Of a stretch of DNA of 30,473 bases, positions 7,197 to 15,073 are shown piece after piece (the first letter of the stretch is position 1; each line of letters starts with the position of its first letter). Origin of the DNA: DATJWY01 sp035500775 (lineage in GTDB: Bacteria; Pseudomonadota; Alphaproteobacteria; Acetobacterales; Acetobacteraceae); NCBI GenBank assembly GCA_035500775.1, contig DATJWY010000123.1:1-30473 (forward strand), read 5' to 3'. The translations under genes and the position numbers were made by a program. The notes beneath the pieces are model-generated. The model had not been told where the DNA came from and did no database searches. It saw nothing but the letters and a program-made list of their open reading frames with translations.

Positions 7197-8981
7197 TCAG
7201 CGCATCTCCTCTACCGGGACGACACCCAGAACGGCGAGGCCGGAACGGATGACGATCGCGGTCGCCGCCACCAGGGCAAGACGGGCGCGCGTCTCCTCGG
7301 GCTTGTGCTCCTGCAGGAAACGCAGTGCGGCATCGTCCCTGCCCCGGTTCCACAGCATATGAAAATCGCCCGCCAAGTCATACAGGAAAAACGCGATTCG
7401 GTGTGGCTCACGCGCCTGTGCAGCGGCTTCGACCAGGCGCGGCCACTCGATCAGCCGGCGGATCAGCGCCAGCTCCGCCTCTGCCTCCAGCGAGTCGAGC
7501 CTGGCCTTCGCCAGCGGCGTCGGCTCAACCGCCTGCGGCCCCAGCATCTCGGTCGCGGCACGCAGCACGGAGCGGCAGCGGGCATGGGCGTACTGCACGT
7601 AGAAGACCGGGTTCTCCCGCGTCTGCGCCACCGCCTGATCGAGGTCGAACTCCATCTGCGCATCGGATTTGCGCGTCAGCATGGTGAAGCGGACGGCGTC
7701 GCGGCCGACTTCCTCGATCAGGTCGCGCAGCGTGATGTAGGTCCCGGCGCGCTTGGACATGCGCACCGGCTGGCCGCCGCGCACCACGTGCACGATCTGG
7801 CACAGCACGACCTCGAACCGCGCTTCCGGCACGAGCGCCCGCACCGCCGCCCGCATGCGCGGGACGTAGCCGCCATGGTCGGCGCCCCAGACATCGATCA
7901 GCACATCGGCGCCGCGCTCCGCCTTGGCGGCGTGATAGGCGATGTCGTTGGCGAAATAGGTGTTGCTGCCGTCCGATTTGCGCAGCGGGCGATCCACGTC
8001 GTCGCCGAAGCTGGTCGAGCGGAACAGGGTCTGCTCGCGCGGCTCCCAATCGTCCGGCAGCTTGCCCTTGGGCGGCTCCAGCACGCCCTCATAGATCAGC
8101 TCGTCCGCGCGCAGCCGCTCGATCGCGGCATCGGCCGCGCCGGATTGGAGCAGTTCGCGCTCGGAGGAGAACACGTGCTGATGCACGCCGAGTGCCGCCA
8201 GATCCTCGCGGATGCTCGCCAGCATGGCATCGATGGTGAAGTCGCGCACCGTATCGAGCCAGATGGAGGCATGCGCCGGCATGATCTCGGCCCCGGCCAG
8301 CTCCGCGCCGTATTTCTCGGCCAGGGCCGCGCCGACGCCGATCAGGTACTCGCCGCGATATTGCAGCCCGCCGGGCACGACCGCGGCGAATTCCTCCTCG
8401 GTCAGCGTGGTGCCGAGCGCCTGCAGGTAGCGCCAGTAAGCGGCCCAGGCGAGGGCCTGCACCTGCGCCCCGGCGTCGTTGATGTAGAATTCCTTGGTGA
8501 CGCTGTGACCCGCCTTGAGCAGCAGGTTGGCGAGCGCATCGCCCACCACGGCGCCGCGGCAATGGCCGATATGCATCGGGCCGGTCGGGTTGGCCGAGAC
8601 ATACTCGACATTGACCCGCACCCCCTCGCCGGCCCGGCTCGCGCCGTACTTCTCGCCGGCGTGCAGGATCACCGGGATCTGCGCCCGCAACACGTCCGGC
8701 CGCAGCCGCAGATTGACGAAGCCCGGCCCCGCCGCCTCGGCCGAGGCGATTTCCGGCCGCGCCGAGAGGCGCTCGACCAGGGCGGCGGCCACCGCCTGCG
8801 GCTTTTGCCCCGCCGCCTTCGCCGTCACCATGGCGGCGTTGGTCGCCATGTCGCCATGTGCCGCCTCGCGCGCGGGCGTCACTTCCACCCGGGAGGTCAC
8901 CTCCGCAGACAGGTCGGGGAACGCATCGAGCAACGCGGCCACCACATGCTCGCGCATCGCGCGGAAAATGTTCTCGGTCAT
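7197..8981 (-). CDS. argS: Arginyl-tRNA synthetase
   Basis: Class I synthetase charging tRNA-Arg; 594 aa, normal length. The N-terminal Add1 domain is followed by VEYVSANPTGPMHIGHCRGA with the HIGH motif at about residues 134-138. The KMSKS equivalent is VRMSKRAGTYITL at about 405, in the degenerate form typical of ArgRS. The C-terminal DALR anticodon-binding domain runs from about 470 to the end (NPVFYVQYAHARCRSVLR onward). ATG at 8981 heads the long minus-strand operon; the 204 nt upstream, between here and dgt, contain no gene and presumably its promoter. Confidence 0.97.
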   Translation of the reverse strand: MTENIFRAMREHVVAALLDAFPDLSAEVTSRVEVTPAREAAHGDMATNAAMVTAKAAGQKPQAVAAALVERLSARPEIASAEAAGPGFVNLRLRPDVLRAQIPVILHAGEKYGASRAGEGVRVNVEYVSANPTGPMHIGHCRGAVVGDALANLLLKAGHSVTKEFYINDAGAQVQALAWAAYWRYLQALGTTLTEEEFAAVVPGGLQYRGEYLIGVGAALAEKYGAELAGAEIMPAHASIWLDTVRDFTIDAMLASIREDLAALGVHQHVFSSERELLQSGAADAAIERLRADELIYEGVLEPPKGKLPDDWEPREQTLFRSTSFGDDVDRPLRKSDGSNTYFANDIAYHAAKAERGADVLIDVWGADHGGYVPRMRAAVRALVPEARFEVVLCQIVHVVRGGQPVRMSKRAGTYITLRDLIEEVGRDAVRFTMLTRKSDAQMEFDLDQAVAQTRENPVFYVQYAHARCRSVLRAATEMLGPQAVEPTPLAKARLDSLEAEAELALIRRLIEWPRLVEAAAQAREPHRIAFFLYDLAGDFHMLWNRGRDDAALRFLQEHKPEETRARLALVAATAIVIRSGLAVLGVVPVEEMR

Positions 8982-9185
8982 CTGGTCTCTCAGGGCTCTG
9001 CTGCCCCCGAGGATCCCATCCCGGAAACCGGGGAGGAAGCGCGGGAGCGTGTGGTTATGATCGCTCGAAGGCCGGGGTTTACCCCCAACGAGGCCAGCCC
9101 GCCGTCCCTTCCCGCCCCGCGCGGCCCGCTCCCGGGTCCATCGCTCGCGCCGGCCGGGGCAGAGGACAAAAAATCCGGTCCTCGC

Positions 9186-10334
9186 TCAGCCGGGAATGGA
9201 AAGGTCGGTCAGTCGCCTGTGCTCGTCGAGGGCGAAGCGGTCGGTCATGCCGGCGATGTAATCGGCGACCGTCAGCGCGGCGCCGGCCGGATCGGCGGCT
9301 TCCGCCCGCTCCCGCCAGCCATCCGGCAGGGTGGAAAGATCGGCATGCAGCAGGCTGAACAGGGCCTCCGTCACCCGCCGCGCCTTGCCCGTCATGCGGT
9401 TGACCCGCCAATGCCGGTACATGCGGGCGAACAGGAAGATCTTCACCGCGTGATTGGCCTCAGCCATCGCCGGGCTGAAGGCGATCACCGGACGGTCGGC
9501 TTGCCGGATCGCATCGGCCGAATCGGGGGCGAGCGCCGCGATCCGGCGCCGGCTTTCCTCGATCAGGTCGTTGACGAAGACGTTGATCACCCGCCGCAGC
9601 GTCTCGTGCCGCAGGCGCGGCTTGGCGAGATCCGGGCCGAGTCGCCGCGCCTCCTCCAGCGCCGCGCCCACGACCGGCAATCCCACGAGATCCTCCGCGC
9701 CGAACAGCCCGGCGCGGATGCCGTCATCGAGATCATGGCTGTGATAGGCGATGTCGTCGGCCAGCGCCGCCACCTGCGCCTCGGCGGAGGCGTAGGTGTG
9801 CAGGTCGAGCTTATGCCGCGCATCGTATTCGGCGATGTAGGGCGGCGGCCGGTGCAGCGGGCCGTTATGCTTGGCCAGCCCCTCCAGCGTCTCCCAGGTC
9901 AGGTTCAGCCCGTCGAAGGCGGCGTAGCGGCTCTCCAGCAGGGTGACGACCCGCAGCGATTGCGCATTGTGATCGAAGCCCCCGAACGGCTTCATGCCCA
10001 CGTTCAGCGCCTCCTCGCCGGCATGGCCGAACGGCGGATGGCCGAGATCGTGCGCGAGCGCGACCGCCTCGGTCAGATCCTCGTCCAGTTGCAGCGCACG
10101 GGCGATGGAGCGGGCGATCTGCGCCACCTCGATCGTGTGCGTCAGGCGGGTGCGGAAGAAATCGCCCTCGTGATTGACGAAGACCTGGGTCTTGTATTGC
10201 AGTTTGCGGAAGGCTGAACTGTGGATCACGCGATCGCGGTCGCGCTGCCACGGGCTGCGTGTCGGGGCATCCGGTTCCGGGTAGAGCCGGGCTCGGGCGG
10301 AGAGCGGGCCTACGGCGTAGCACGCGCGGGTCAT
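9186..10334 (-). CDS. dgt: Deoxyguanosinetriphosphate triphosphohydrolase-like protein
   Basis: HD-superfamily dNTP triphosphohydrolase (type 2 dGTPase family), which splits dNTPs into nucleoside and triphosphate and so controls dNTP pools. The 382 aa product carries the metal-binding set H66 (RLTHTIEVAQIAR), H95-D96 (ALAHDLGHPPFGHAGEEAL) and a later Asp (DDIAYHSHDLDDG), plus the N-terminal RDRDRVIHSSAFRKLQYKTQ signature. ATG 10334 is the only good start. It diverges from erpA across 158 nt. The dgt/erpA/xthA arrangement recurs in Alphaproteobacteria. Downstream, a T-rich stretch (ATTTTTTG, minus strand near 9168-9175) flanked by short AGGAC/GTCCT arms may act as a weak terminator. Confidence 0.95.
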   Translation of the reverse strand: MTRACYAVGPLSARARLYPEPDAPTRSPWQRDRDRVIHSSAFRKLQYKTQVFVNHEGDFFRTRLTHTIEVAQIARSIARALQLDEDLTEAVALAHDLGHPPFGHAGEEALNVGMKPFGGFDHNAQSLRVVTLLESRYAAFDGLNLTWETLEGLAKHNGPLHRPPPYIAEYDARHKLDLHTYASAEAQVAALADDIAYHSHDLDDGIRAGLFGAEDLVGLPVVGAALEEARRLGPDLAKPRLRHETLRRVINVFVNDLIEESRRRIAALAPDSADAIRQADRPVIAFSPAMAEANHAVKIFLFARMYRHWRVNRMTGKARRVTEALFSLLHADLSTLPDGWRERAEAADPAGAALTVADYIAGMTDRFALDEHRRLTDLSIPG

Positions 10335-10492
10335 GTCCGCCGGATTAGCACCAGGGGACGGTCTTTAACAGGCGGAGAGCGACCAGGCGCGGAGAACGAT
10401 CCGGCGAAAACCCGCCCCATCCGCGCCCGCGGGGTCCTCCCATCGCCGGGACCCACCTTCCCTTCCGCCACCAACGCAACTATCTCCGAAGC

Positions 10493-10825
10493 ATGAACGC
10501 ATCCTTCTCCGTTTCCGACCGCGCCGCCGCCCGGATCGCCGAGATCGTCGCCGCCGAGGGAAAGCCGGCAGCCTTGCGGGTTTCCGTGCTGGCCGGCGGA
10601 TGCAGCGGCTTCCAGTACCGCTTCGAGCTGGACGAAACCGCCCGGCCGGACGACGTGGTGGTCGAGGCCGGCGACGCCCGGGTGCTGGTCGATCCGGCGA
10701 GCCTGGATCTGCTCGACGGCGCCCAGCTTGATTACACCGAGGCGCTGATGGCGGCGCATTTCACCGTGCGCAACCCAAATGCCACCTCTGCCTGCGGCTG
10801 CGGCACCAGCTTCTCCATCGACTGA
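10493..10825 (+). CDS. erpA: Iron-sulfur cluster insertion protein ErpA (A-type carrier)
   Basis: Small A-type Fe-S carrier, 110 aa, that passes [4Fe-4S] clusters to apo-enzymes. The three ligand cysteines are present: C37 in LAGGCSGFQY, and C101 and C103 in the C-terminal SACGCGTSFSI. The rest is the HesB/IscA fold (SDRAAARIAEIVA near the start). The ErpA assignment, rather than IscA or SufA, rests on the length, the FTVRNPNA..CGCGTSF ending and the neighbours dgt and xthA; no isc or suf genes are nearby. It is 8 nt upstream of xthA and probably in one transcript with it. Confidence 0.92.
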   Translation: MNASFSVSDRAAARIAEIVAAEGKPAALRVSVLAGGCSGFQYRFELDETARPDDVVVEAGDARVLVDPASLDLLDGAQLDYTEALMAAHFTVRNPNATSACGCGTSFSID

Positions 10826-10833
10826 TCCGCCCC

Positions 10834-11604
10834 GTGCTGCTCGCCACCTGGAACGTCAATTCGATCCGCACCCGCCAGACCCATGTCTGCCGGTGGCTGG
10901 AGCGCGTCCGCCCGGATCTGCTGCTCCTGCAGGAGATCAAATGTGAGGAGTACGGTTTTCCAACGTGCTTCGCGGCGCTCGGTTATGAGACCGCGTTGGT
11001 CGGGCAAAAGAGCTATAATGGCGTCGCCGTGCTCTCCCGCCTGCCCTTCGCGGTGACGCAGCGCGCCCTGCCCGGCCTGCCGGAGGACGACGGCCAGGCC
11101 CGCTACCTGGAAGTGGCGGTGGACGGGCTCCGGATCGGCAATCTCTACCTGCCCAACGGCAATTCCGGCGGCGAGGCAGGGTATGCCTACAAGCTGCGCT
11201 GGATGGAGTGCCTTGCCGCACATGCCGGGGCGCTGCTGCGGGAAGACACGCCGCTCATCCTCGCCGGCGACTACAATGTCTGCCCCGAGGATGTGGACTA
11301 CGCGCCCGGCGCGCTCCAGCCGGGTGACGCGCTGCTGCGCCCCGAAACCCGCGCCCGCTACCGCGCCCTGATCTGGGAGGGACTCACCGACGCGGTGCGC
11401 AGCCTGCAACCAAACGGGCCGGCCTACACGTTCTGGGACTATCAGGGCGGCGCCTGGCAACGGGATCGCGGCCTGCGCATCGACCACGCCCTGCTCTCGC
11501 CGATGCTCGCCGAGCGGCTTGTTTCGGCGAAGGCGGACCGCCGGGAACGCGGCGAGGACCAGCCCTCCGACCATGTTCCGGTCGTGGTGGAGATGAGCGC
11601 TTAG
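10834..11604 (+). CDS. xthA: Exodeoxyribonuclease III (AP endonuclease)
   Basis: Base-excision repair enzyme: AP endonuclease with 3'-5' exonuclease and 3'-phosphatase activity. The 256 aa protein has the exonuclease/endonuclease/phosphatase fold with MLLATWNVNSIRTR at the start, catalytic Glu34 in LLLQEIKCEE, the metal site LAGDYNVCP and the closing catalytic pair in QPSDHVPVVV. The start is GTG at 10834, 8 nt after the erpA stop. The stop TAG at 11602-11604 is immediately followed by the GC-rich repeat copy C, with no spacer. The gene converges on fpr. Confidence 0.96.
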   Translation: MLLATWNVNSIRTRQTHVCRWLERVRPDLLLLQEIKCEEYGFPTCFAALGYETALVGQKSYNGVAVLSRLPFAVTQRALPGLPEDDGQARYLEVAVDGLRIGNLYLPNGNSGGEAGYAYKLRWMECLAAHAGALLREDTPLILAGDYNVCPEDVDYAPGALQPGDALLRPETRARYRALIWEGLTDAVRSLQPNGPAYTFWDYQGGAWQRDRGLRIDHALLSPMLAERLVSAKADRRERGEDQPSDHVPVVVEMSA

Positions 11605-11749
11605 GGAAGGCCAGGGGCTCCGCCCCTGGACCCGTCACGCGAAGGCGTGCCTGCGCACGACGGGGCCTTGAGGCCCCAGGCCCCCACAAGTAATGGATTC
11701 CAAAGGCTTGGCCTTTGGCGGGGTCGAGGGGCAGAGCCCCTCGCCTTAC
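11605..11749. repeat. GC-rich palindromic repeat, copy C, between convergent stops
   Basis: Begins GGAAGGCCAGGGGCTCCG directly after the xthA stop and ends GGGGCAGAGCCCCTCGCCTTAC, in which the TTA is the fpr stop codon (TAA on the minus strand). Outer ends match as inverted repeats: GGAAGGCCAGGGGC versus GTAAGGCGAGGGGC, 12 of 14. The interior holds further palindromes (GGGGCCTTGAGGCCCC; CCAAAGGCTTGGCCTTTGG). The bases next to the core are TTAG on the left and TTAC on the right, which could be an eroded 4-bp target duplication, but TTAC also occurs in copy A, so it may belong to the element. Likely doubles as a bidirectional terminator (inference). Confidence 0.85.
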
Positions 11750-12600
11750 TTCTCCGCGAACGCCTTCTCGTAAACATAGGCGCCCGGCTGCGAGCTGTTC
11801 CCCTCGTCGAAACCGAGTTCCTCCAGGATCGTCTTGGTATCGGCGAGCATCTGCTCGCTGCCGCAGATCATGGCGCGGTCCTGCGCCGGATCGAGCGGCG
11901 GCAGCCCGAGATCGGCCATGAGCTTGCCGGAGCGGATCAGGTCGGTCACGCGGCCCTGGTTGCGGAACGGCTCACGCGTCACGGTCGGGTAGTAGAGCAG
12001 CTTATCCCGCAGCAACTCGCCGATATATTCGTGGTCGCGCAGATCCTCGTTGATCAGTTGACGGTAGGCGAGTTCCGACTCCAGCCGGCAACCATGCACG
12101 AGGATCACCTTCTCGAACCGGTCATAGACGTTCGGATCGCGGATCAGGCTCATGAACGGCGCGAGGCCGGTGCCGGTCGAGAAGAAATAACAGTTGCGGC
12201 CTGGCGTGAGGTTGTCGAGCAGCAGCGTGCCGACCGGCTTGCGGCCGACGAGGACGGTATCGCCGGGCACTATCTTCTGCAGCCGCGAGGTAAGCGGCCC
12301 GTCCGGCACCTTGATGCTGAGGAATTCCAGCGTTTCCTCGTAATTCGGGCTGGCGATGCTGTAGGCGCGCAGCAGCGGGCGGCCCTCCATCTCCAGGCCG
12401 ATCATCACGAACTGCCCGGTCTCGAACCGGAAGGCGGGATCGCGCGTCAGGGTGAAGCTGAACAGCCGGTCGGTCCAGTGATGGACGGTCAGCACCTCCT
12501 CGGCGGTGAGGTGCTTGTACGGCGACGGCCGCGCCTTCCCCACCTCTGTCGCCGTTTCCGGCGTCCGAACCTCGGCCGACACGTTCACCAATTGCGTCAT
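11746..12600 (-). CDS. fpr: Ferredoxin/flavodoxin-NADP(+) reductase
   Basis: FAD flavoprotein exchanging electrons between NADPH and ferredoxin or flavodoxin, 284 aa. FAD binding is indicated by RPLLRAYSIASPNYEETLEF (R78-A79-Y80-S81), the NADP site by FFSTGTGLAPFMSLIRDP (about 140-157) and MICGSEQML (244-252). The bacterial subclass II C-terminus is represented by AYVYEKAFAEK. An N-terminal extension of about 30 residues precedes the FAD domain. Its TAA stop falls inside the terminal bases of repeat copy C. Such reductases supply electrons for Fe-S assembly and oxidative-stress defence, and erpA is close by, though on the other strand. Confidence 0.95.
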   Translation of the reverse strand: MTQLVNVSAEVRTPETATEVGKARPSPYKHLTAEEVLTVHHWTDRLFSFTLTRDPAFRFETGQFVMIGLEMEGRPLLRAYSIASPNYEETLEFLSIKVPDGPLTSRLQKIVPGDTVLVGRKPVGTLLLDNLTPGRNCYFFSTGTGLAPFMSLIRDPNVYDRFEKVILVHGCRLESELAYRQLINEDLRDHEYIGELLRDKLLYYPTVTREPFRNQGRVTDLIRSGKLMADLGLPPLDPAQDRAMICGSEQMLADTKTILEELGFDEGNSSQPGAYVYEKAFAEK

Positions 12601-12800
12601 TCCTTACTCCGTCTTGCGCTCTGCTCCGCGCCGCGCGCCGGTATTCCGGTCGGCCGGCAGGGAGTCGCCCAGGCCTGACCGACGGCGGACATAAGCTGAA
12701 GGGCGCCCAATCACGCGCAAGTAATCTGTCTACCGCGGCGCCACAAGCGTAAAGCGCGGCACCCTGTCAGGATGGGGCCGCGCTGCGCCCTCGCTGCCAC

Positions 12801-12873
12801 GCCGGCGGGCATATGTCACCCGCCGGCACAGCTGGATGCCCCCCGTTCGGACCGGATCGCCCGAACGGGGGGC
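12801..12873 (-). terminator. Two adjacent perfect hairpins after the lipoprotein gene
   Basis: Stem 1 pairs GCCCCCCGTTCGG (12838-12850) with CCGAACGGGGGGC (12861-12873), 13 bp around a 10-nt loop. Stem 2 pairs GCCGGCGGG (12801-12809) with CCCGCCGGC (12819-12827), 9 bp around a 9-nt loop. They start 11 nt beyond the lipoprotein stop and lie well upstream of fpr. No U-run follows either stem, so a classical intrinsic terminator is not shown; mRNA 3'-end protection or Rho-assisted termination is possible. Confidence 0.55.
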
Positions 12874-12883
12874 GCGTAGCGGG

Positions 12884-13219
12884 TCAGCGCTGCCAGTGGG
12901 CCGGAATCCAGACCCAGGCGCCGCCACGATTCGCCCAATGGCCGGGGACGAACTCGCGGTACTCCGGCCGGCGCTCGATCCAGTGCCCAGAGAACCAGAC
13001 ATACGCGCGGCCGTCCCAGTGCCAATGTCCGCGCTCCCAAACCCAGCGCTCGTGCGGGCCCGGCGGCGGTGGCGGCGCCAACTCGGCGCGGAGAGGCGGA
13101 ATCGGCGCATAAGCGGGGGGCGCCGCGTAAGGCGAAGGCGGCGCAGGATAGGGTTGCGCCTGCGCCGCGCAGCCGGTGGCGAGAGTCAGCAGCGGCAGGA
13201 CCGCGAATAATCTACGCAT
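12884..13219 (-). CDS. Small YXWGXW-type (Trp-rich) lipoprotein
   Basis: 111 aa from ATG 13219, preceded by GAGGTGG at good spacing, which favours this start over the upstream in-frame ATG. Residues 1-16 form a signal peptide ending in ATG-C17, an acceptable lipobox, so it is probably lipid-anchored in the envelope. A Pro/Tyr/Ala-rich linker (about 20-55) follows. Then three tandem units of the form W-x-W/Y..GHW appear: VWERGHWHWDGRAYVWFSGHW, split here as VWERGHWHWDG and AYVWFSGHW, then EFVPGHWANRGGAWVWIPAHW. That pattern is the YXWGXW/BBP7-like repeat found in many proteobacterial lipoproteins of unknown function. The gene stands alone between fpr and the ethylene-receptor-like kinase. Confidence 0.8.
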   Translation of the reverse strand: MRRLFAVLPLLTLATGCAAQAQPYPAPPSPYAAPPAYAPIPPLRAELAPPPPPGPHERWVWERGHWHWDGRAYVWFSGHWIERRPEYREFVPGHWANRGGAWVWIPAHWQR

Positions 13220-13367
13220 CAAATTCCACCTCGATGACCTATGCCGGCGGCGCAGCCGCACGCGGTCTCATCCGCCGGTTGCCCATCTTATACACGCGAT
13301 CGTGATCGGAAATCACCCCTGCCGGGGCAGGTCTCCTATGGCCGTGTTCGCGCGCCGGCTCTCCAGG

Positions 13368-14594
13368 CTATTTGGCAAGCCCGGCCGCCGCCATCGCCCG
13401 CCGCAGATGGATGCTCACCGTGGTCCCCTGCCCGACCTCGCTCTCGATGGCGACGAAACCGTGGGATTGACGGACGAAACCATAGACCTGGCTCAGTCCG
13501 AGCCCGGTGCCAGAACCGATCGGCTTGGTGGTGAAGAACGGCTCGAAGATGCGGTCGCGGATCTCGGGCGGGATGCCGGTGCCGGTGTCGCTGACGGAGA
13601 TGCGCACATAGTCGCCGGGTTCAGCATCCCGGAACGTTTCCGCATGCCGGGCGTCGAGGCTGATATTCGCGGTGCGGATGGTCACCGTCCCGCCGCCCGG
13701 CATCGCGTCGCGGGCATTGATCAGTAGGTTGATGACCGCACTCTCGAGCTGTGCCGGATCCGCTTCCACCAGACAAGGCCCGGGCGCGAGCTCGATTTCC
13801 AACCGCACCAACCGGCCGGCCGTATGCGCCAGCAGCTCGGACTTGCCGCGCGCGCGCTCGTTGACGTCGAACACCATCTGCTGCAACGGCTGCCGGCGCG
13901 CGAAGGCCAGCAATTGCTGCGTTAGGGAGGCGCCCTGACGCGCGGCATCGAGCGAGCACCGCACATAGCGGGCAAGCGCCGGATTGTCGCCCATGCGGGC
14001 TTCCAGCAATTCCAGATTGCCCTGGATGACCGTCAGCAAGTTATTGAAATCATGCGCCATGCCGCCTGAGATGTGGCCGATCGCCTCCATCTTTTGCGAT
14101 TGCACCAACTTCGCCTCGGCATTGCGCCGTTCCTCCGACTCATGCCGCAGCGCCCGCAGCGCCGCCTCCTTCTGGCGGATCTGCTCGACCAACGCGTTAT
14201 TGGCGTGACGGAGCGCGGCCGGGGACGGCAATTGCAGCGCCCGGGGCAGGAGCGGCCAGAGCATGACAGCGGTGATCAACGAAACCAAAGCGGTGAACGC
14301 CTTGAGGACTCCCTCATCCCAGTAATCCGGCCACCAGAGCGTCCAGATATGGAACAGATGGGTCGTGCCGCAGCTCAGGATGAAGGCGGCGAACATCCAG
14401 AAGACCCAGCCGAAGGCAACATCCCGGCGGCGCAGCACGAAAGTCGCAAGGCACAAGGCAATCGAGAAGTACGCGAGCGCGGTGACGAGGTCGGAAAGGA
14501 GGTGAAGACGCAATAAGGCCGGATCCCACGCCAGGCAGTAGCCATGCGGGATAAAACCAAGGCTAGTAGATTCTGCCGTGTAAAGGCCAGCCAT
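13368..14594 (-). CDS. Histidine kinase with ethylene-receptor-like (ETR1-type) membrane sensor
   Basis: 408 aa. Residues 30-118 are three membrane helices closely resembling the ethylene-binding domain of plant ETR1: LSDLVTALAYFSIALCL aligns with ISDFFIALAYFSIPLEL, and AAFILSCGTTHLFHIWT with GAFIVLCGATHLINLWT. The copper-ligand equivalents C75 and H79 (ETR1 C65, H69) and D35 and Y42 (ETR1 D25, Y32) are all present; ETR1 P36 is replaced by Ala. There is no GAF domain. A short linker helix (about 125-165) leads to HisKA with H181 (GGMAHDFNN) and HATPase boxes LINARDA (N293), DTGTGI (D336) and GTGLGLSQVYG (362-372). No receiver domain and no response regulator are adjacent. The signal could be ethylene or another copper-linked cue; only the fold and ligands are supported here. 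Confidence 0.9.
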   Translation of the reverse strand: MAGLYTAESTSLGFIPHGYCLAWDPALLRLHLLSDLVTALAYFSIALCLATFVLRRRDVAFGWVFWMFAAFILSCGTTHLFHIWTLWWPDYWDEGVLKAFTALVSLITAVMLWPLLPRALQLPSPAALRHANNALVEQIRQKEAALRALRHESEERRNAEAKLVQSQKMEAIGHISGGMAHDFNNLLTVIQGNLELLEARMGDNPALARYVRCSLDAARQGASLTQQLLAFARRQPLQQMVFDVNERARGKSELLAHTAGRLVRLEIELAPGPCLVEADPAQLESAVINLLINARDAMPGGGTVTIRTANISLDARHAETFRDAEPGDYVRISVSDTGTGIPPEIRDRIFEPFFTTKPIGSGTGLGLSQVYGFVRQSHGFVAIESEVGQGTTVSIHLRRAMAAAGLAK

Positions 14595-14729
14595 CCCGAC
14601 ACTCCGCGAAAACTGCTGACCGGCCGTGGTGCCCTATACAAACCAATTTTACGTCAAATGGGCAACAGAAATACCACTGTCACAATGCCCGAGACAAAAG
14701 GGGACGACATCCAAAGCCCCTCCTTTCAG

Positions 14730-15057
14730 AACATGATCGCCTGAGATTGAAGCGCAGAGACTTGAGGCTTTCCCTCCGTGGCCATTCCACTGCTCCTGCG
14801 GAGCGGCGGAACCTTGGGTCACTCCGCCCCAAACCCCACTGGGGCCTTGAGGCCCCAGAGCCCCAATATGTTATTGTAATGAATGAAGTAATACCAACCA
14901 GCCGATTGATTGACCCTTTCAGTGAAGCAGCGGGGCTCTGCCCCGCACCCCGCTGGGGGCAGCGCCCCCAGACCCGCACAAGTTTGGAATCATTAATGAA
15001 AAGGGGTCTGGGGCCGACGGCCCCAGTGGGGTGCAGGGGCAGCGCCCCTGGCCTTCC
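14730..15057. repeat. Composite GC-rich repeat, copy D (two elements joined)
   Basis: Fills most of the 479-nt gap between valS and the kinase; no gene is seen there. The left part (14730-14890) is the reverse complement of the right half of copy F: AACATGATCGCCTGAGATTG against F's ACCATGATTGCCTGAGATTG, then AGAGACTTG, the CCCCACTGGGGCCTTGAGGCC palindrome and ATATGTTATTG..GAATGAAGT. About 54 nt (roughly 14772-14825) are extra relative to F. At 14891 it switches abruptly to the left end of copy E (ATACCAACC, TTGACC, then GGGGCTCTGCCCC), so an E-type element appears inserted in or joined to an F-type one. The right end GGCCTTCC is 16 nt from the valS stop. The bases from 14595 to 14729 are less GC-rich and should hold the kinase promoter. 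Confidence 0.8.
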
Positions 15058-15073
15058 CTGTTTCCGCAACCGG

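Noticed and set aside
6615..10217. Plus-strand open frame of 1200 codons
   Set aside because: It is antisense to the SPOR gene, argS and dgt, all of which have clear motifs; long antisense frames are common at this GC content, and the translation is Arg/His/Gln-rich with no recognisable domain.
11605..11749. Palindromic repeats as a possible CRISPR array
   Set aside because: Copies are dispersed across the window, differ in length and orientation, have no regular spacers, and no cas genes are present.
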